This document shows positions 61,601 to 64,000 of a stretch of 64,000 nucleotides of DNA, one piece after another. This DNA comes from Polytrichum commune. Lineage: Eukaryota > Streptophyta > Polytrichopsida > Polytrichales > Polytrichaceae. The stretch is taken from the NCBI GenBank assembly GCA_950295325.1, contig OX485807.1, positions 27,001,666 to 27,065,665 on the forward strand, read 5' to 3'. Numbering within the stretch: position 1 is the stretch's first letter; every line of letters begins with the position of its first letter. Made by a program: the position numbers and the translations under genes. Below the pieces are notes generated by a model, which ran no database searches, was not told where the DNA came from, and worked only from the letters and a program-made list of their open reading frames with translations.

Positions 61601-62617
61601 CGCGATGGCAAGGAGGCTATGCCCTTGCCTGAGCTCCAGCACCTCTTCATCGCTACCCACCGCGGTGGATACGTGGATTTGGTTGGCTCGTAGGTCTCGA
61701 TAACTGATCAGGTTTCGAGGAGCCTCAGGGGCATACATAGCCCTTTCACAAATGAGGGGGAATCCCCCGGGCAGACCAATAACTGCCCGGCCCTCCCGGA
61801 ATTTAAATTTCCGGCTTCCGGCCATTGTAACAATGTTACAATGCTGCCAGGATGACTTGTTATCTGAGAAATTAAAGAATTTAGGACTCGTGAGAATTGT
61901 GTGTGTGGAAGCACTATCTAATAGTGCTTCGTTAGACTCAGATACTAATGCCCCTCTCACGGCCATAAAGCTCTCAACATCCAGGGTGTTATCTTGTTGT
62001 ATATCAATGTTATAGTTTTCCCTGGACTGGTTCTTGAGCCTCTGAACTTCCTTGTATAATTCAATGACATATGCAGATGCTCTACATTCCTTAGCATAAT
62101 GCCCTTTGCGGCCACACTTGTGGCAAGTGCCCTTAGAAGGTTTAGAGGATGAGTGTTTGGGTTGCTGGGGTGGTCCCCGTGGGACGTACCTCTTTGGTTT
62201 AGGTGCGAACCGCTTCGTGAATCCCTTGGGTGGTCTCCTCGAGGCTTCGGTCGCATGTGCCTCCGGTGCGGTGGTCGGAAGCTCCCTCGTCATTGGAATC
62301 GCCACGTGCACCTCCCGAGCAGGTCTTGATTCGGCGTTTTTCAACAAGAGTTGTTGGTGCTTCTCTGCAAGCAGTAGATGGGCCATAAGCTGTGAGTGCT
62401 GTGTGAACCTCATATTTCTATATTGTTGGGACAATATAGCGGTAGCAGGAGGAAATGTGGACAGAGTTTTCTCGATAAGTTCATTCTCGGTGATGGTTTC
62501 ACCGCACATCCGCAATGTAGCAACGATCCGATGTAACTCGGAATTGAATGTAACAAAATCGGGAAAGTCTAAGACCCTCAGGTTAATCCAATCACTCCTG
62601 GCTTGGGGTAGGAACAA
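58631..62617 (-). CDS. Copia gag-pol polyprotein (open part, 1328 aa)
   Basis: Encodes the retrotransposon structural and replication proteins. From the first Met of the open part: late gag; CCHC zinc knuckle 165-178 (CHKCGRKGHYAKEC); protease with DSAST at 234-238; integrase HHCC (H399, H404, C433, C436) and D464, D527, E563 with 35 residues between the last two (D,D35E); reverse transcriptase with D904 and YVDD 994-997; RNase H with D1166, E1209, D1248, and ADMLTKALP near 1298. All catalytic residues I can place are intact. The (CTC)n run at 59352-59369 gives a Glu-rich stretch (1084-1089) before RNase H. The frame continues upstream to 62974 but is broken by two TGAs. Confidence 0.92.
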   Translation of the reverse strand: MFLPQARSDWINLRVLDFPDFVTFNSELHRIVATLRMCGETITENELIEKTLSTFPPATAILSQQYRNMRFTQHSQLMAHLLLAEKHQQLLLKNAESRPAREVHVAIPMTRELPTTAPEAHATEASRRPPKGFTKRFAPKPKRYVPRGPPQQPKHSSSKPSKGTCHKCGRKGHYAKECRASAYVIELYKEVQRLKNQSRENYNIDIQQDNTLDVESFMAVRGALVSESNEALLDSASTHTILTSPKFFNFSDNKSSWQHCNIVTMAGSRKFKFREGRAVIGLPGGFPLICERAMYAPEAPRNLISYRDLRANQIHVSTAVGSDEEVLELRQGHSLLAIAYAGDEGLYRLNIKPIMSNPFSLGDEEEVCMAVWAEGSRPRCQNLATGLPRYNTAKQNLWHRRLGHPGTTVLRRMLPITLGHNLSTSDAHKVQDCIACIQGKFSKKPSRWHLPSELPPPLYRIHGDICGPINPPSGAFKYFFVLIDASGSHLEVALLPTRNMVFPKILAILIRYRNHFPDYPIKHLRMDNAMEFRSHAFEDYCAAMGITLTYSVPYEHSQNGLAEAFIKKVQLVTRPLLLQAQLPTSMWGHAVLHATTLLKLRPTLLNVQTPAELQSGRTPDVSHIRVFGCQVWVPVAEPKRHTVGQHREEGIYIGFDSPSIIRYLVPATGILLKARFVNCRFIEHIFPQVSTPESNQKLEFSAPETLTMNPDPPTSLGDAEVKKLLHLKSLAEQVPDGFATGPRVIRNPLSGTGNTLPQKRPASNPAPKPPPKPAKRATKPKVNYTAGNIDYDPGSLEEAQSREDWPKWQEAIETEYNSLRKHQVFGPTVTNLDKHPIGHKLVFTRKYDATGTITRYKVRLVAQGFSQRPGIDFDQTYSPVMDTISFRFLLALTVQLSLHIFLLDVVTAYLHGVLDTKLFIVPPPGFLHHVPVAAAGKHTGLQIMKALYGLKQVGRTWYHHLCNYLVSKGFVHNPTLPCIFTLTNNVGFVIVAVYVDDLNVIGLPELCKYTQDLLVQQFDMKILGKTSYCLGLQIQHLSDGSILLHQQSYTQKLLKNFNMDQSHPLAAPMIGRSKTKDDPYSPREEEEEEIVDKQRYLTAIGAFTYLTTHTRPDIGIATSILARHSQNPTARHWNGVKHLMRYLRGTEDLGLHYRKCQGQETTGYADSGFRTDEVGGKSQTGYIFIRDGAPISWKSVKQTITATSTNHAELLAFHEAAREAVWLRTMEGIIVKQCGIKAQDKPTVIYEDNASCVRQMQSGFIKADRTKHISPHIFSFSQDLVDSGQIEIRKIESENNIADMLTKALPAYKHKRLVDAAGMKSLHELNHM

Positions 62618-62974
62618 TGTCTGTTGGTGGTCAAATCTCTCCTTAAGTTGCGTTCATAATCTAATTGGATTGGTAACTTGTATGTACTGCAACCGTAAGG
62701 AGTGATCCAGATGTCACCTAAGTATAACTAAGGCTTGTGACTTGTATACATCTGATACCTCTTCTGCCGGGTTGGTTTCTAGGCAAATTCCTAGTTCCTC
62801 TGCCGACAGATATTGTTGAGCGTCGTTGACCCATTCGAGAAAGTTTGAACCATTAGATTTTAAAGGTTCAAAGCAAAGTAACCTAGACCCTGATGAAAAT
62901 GGTGACTGAGACGGTCCTGGTATAGTAGCCATAACTACTGGTTCGGTCTTTTTGAATTTGGGCTTTGACGCCAT
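62618..62974 (-). pseudogene. Gag N-terminus, same frame, two TGA stops
   Basis: Starts MASKPKFKKTEPVVMA and runs with typical copia gag sequence (LKSNGSNFLEWVNDAQQYL). TGA codons lie at 62714-62716 and 62639-62641 in the same frame as the 1328-residue downstream part. Both could come from single transitions. As it stands, full gag-pol cannot be made without readthrough. Confidence 0.85.
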
Positions 62975-63611
62975 GGTGTCCTCATATACTTTTGGAGGTT
63001 ACAGTGCTCTAGAAATATATTTTGGACAGTATGAAGGTTCTATCCTACTAGGATCGCCTTTCAGGGCCTAAAAGTAACTTCTTCCTGATTATATCCTCTA
63101 ATATTTCAACATCAGAAGTTACTATCTACCTTTCTGATCTATATCTAAGTCTGCTTTGCTATATAGTTGCAGGTGTGTAAACTACTAAGTTCAGAGCTAG
63201 AGTTCAGTTTCAGACTGAAAAAGAGCAGACTCTATGGACAGATATTTGATCGTGTAGTAATCTACCCACTAATCTAACAATCACGCATCTGAGCTAACCA
63301 GATAAGCATAAATGAAGCAAGTAGAGTAAGGTCAGACTGAAGAGCCAGATATATGAAGCAAAACAGTGTGTGTGTGCTCCCTGGAGTCTGATCTAGTCTT
63401 CTGGTGTAGAGTTCGGTGTTCTCCATCAGCTCCAAGGTTGCCGCACACGAACAGAGGGAGAGACTAACATATCAGAAGAAAAAAATTCAGCCTTTCAGCG
63501 TCTAGACTGAAACAGAAAGGAGAAAGAGAAGAATGATGGGTCGAAGATAACTATGAGTTCTGGTACTTCGAGGGTTCAGAAGCCTTCGGATGTAAGAAGC
63601 GCCTAAAAGAG
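62975..63611 (-). other. Retrotransposon leader (untranslated)
   Basis: Between the primer-binding region and the gag ATG. No open frame. Rich in AGTCTGA-like short words. Confidence 0.6.
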
Positions 63612-63628
63612 AAATCGTGCTGATAACG
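63612..63628 (-). other. Candidate primer-binding site
   Basis: Directly inside the 5' LTR, the minus strand reads CGTTATCAGCACGATTT. This TTATCAGCACG word is common next to the 5' LTR of plant copia elements. I cannot verify which tRNA it pairs with. Confidence 0.5.
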
Positions 63629-63872
63629 TGTTAGGAAACTAACTGAGTAGGCAAATCAGCAGCATAACGATATGAGAGAAAGAAGCGAGTTCCTTGAAAA
63701 CCAGGGGGTATATATACCCATGTACACTGCAGGTGTAATTACTGTATCAGTAGGTACTGACAGCCTACTCCACTAACTCGGCGGCTTCCCTCCACTACCT
63801 CGGTAAGTGAGCTTAGTAATTAGCCCTTATCGCCTAGTCAGACCCTGGACCCCGGTAGTTAATACCGGCGGC
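63629..63872 (-). repeat. 5' LTR of Ty1/copia element, truncated (244 of 301 bp)
   Basis: Matches 58243-58486 with three differences (C/T, G/A, C/T). The match stops at GGCGGC, where the other LTR continues TCCTAATTAGGG. The missing 57 bp include the start of the LTR as read on the element's own strand. Confidence 0.9.
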
Positions 63873-64000
63873 CAGTGTTCAAGATTGAAGTCTTCAATGC
63901 CCTTCAAACACGATTTGGCCCTTCAAAATATACCTCTCTCAAAACAGCCCTTCAAAATGCAACCCCAAACTCAAAATGAAAACTTCACTTGACGTCCTCA
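63873..64000. other. Right-edge sequence, not identified
   Basis: AT-rich with CTTCAAAA words. It does not continue the interrupted family D MITE, so a rearrangement joined it to the LTR. No gene can be judged at this edge. Confidence 0.4.

Larger units (their letters stand above)
58243..63872 (-). mobile_element. Ty1/copia LTR retrotransposon, young, 5' LTR truncated
   Basis: About 5.6 kb: truncated 5' LTR (63629-63872), leader, one gag-pol frame (62974-58631), polypurine tract and full 3' LTR. Domain order protease-integrase-RT-RNase H is the copia order. It is inserted within a family D MITE. The outer 57 bp of the 5' LTR are missing, so the target duplication cannot be tested. Confidence 0.93.

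Overview
This window is nuclear DNA from a green plant, most likely a non-seed land plant such as a bryophyte. The base composition is AT-rich. Three intron-rich genes encode plant-type proteins, a plant Ty1/copia retrotransposon is present, and there are many short terminal-inverted-repeat elements. The intact mannosylglycerate synthase gene points the same way: to my knowledge, plant copies of this enzyme are known from the lycophyte Selaginella and the moss Physcomitrium, not from flowering plants. The species cannot be named from the sequence.

Layout of genes. (1) 1371-4518, + strand: signal peptidase complex subunit 2, five exons, with one intron that looks like a minor-spliceosome (U12) intron. 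(2) 13834-21242, + strand: a membrane-anchored C2-GRAM-VASt protein resembling Arabidopsis BAGP1, 18 coding exons, 628 aa. (3) 33262-43457, + strand: a large plant-specific nuclear-type protein of unknown function, about 15 exons and 1386 aa, matching the Arabidopsis At2g19390/At4g29790 family. (4) 45624-46868, - strand: a single-exon mannosylglycerate synthase of GT family 78, 414 aa. (5) 58243-63872, - strand: a young Ty1/copia retrotransposon whose gag region carries two TGA stops and whose 5' LTR is truncated.

The space between genes is mostly small DNA elements and tandem repeats. I distinguish several families: TA-flanked MITEs ending CACTAAATA/TATTTAGTG (a ~365-bp and a ~215-bp type); a ~530-bp type ending ACACC/GGTGT; a ~510-570-bp type ending GGGCC/GGCCC with TAA/TTA target duplications; and foldback elements. 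One element is nested inside another at 27842-28887. Tandem arrays lie in intron 1 of gene 1, upstream of gene 2, upstream of gene 3 and upstream of gene 4. The array upstream of gene 4 supplies an empty-site comparison that fixes the target duplication of one MITE family as TA.

The genes do not form a pathway. SPC2 acts in ER signal-peptide removal, the BAGP1-like protein in membrane signalling, the large protein probably in the nucleus, and MGS makes a compatible solute. The most notable item is MGS: an intronless prokaryote-type osmolyte enzyme in an intron-rich plant neighbourhood, next to an orphan reading frame for a multi-pass membrane protein.
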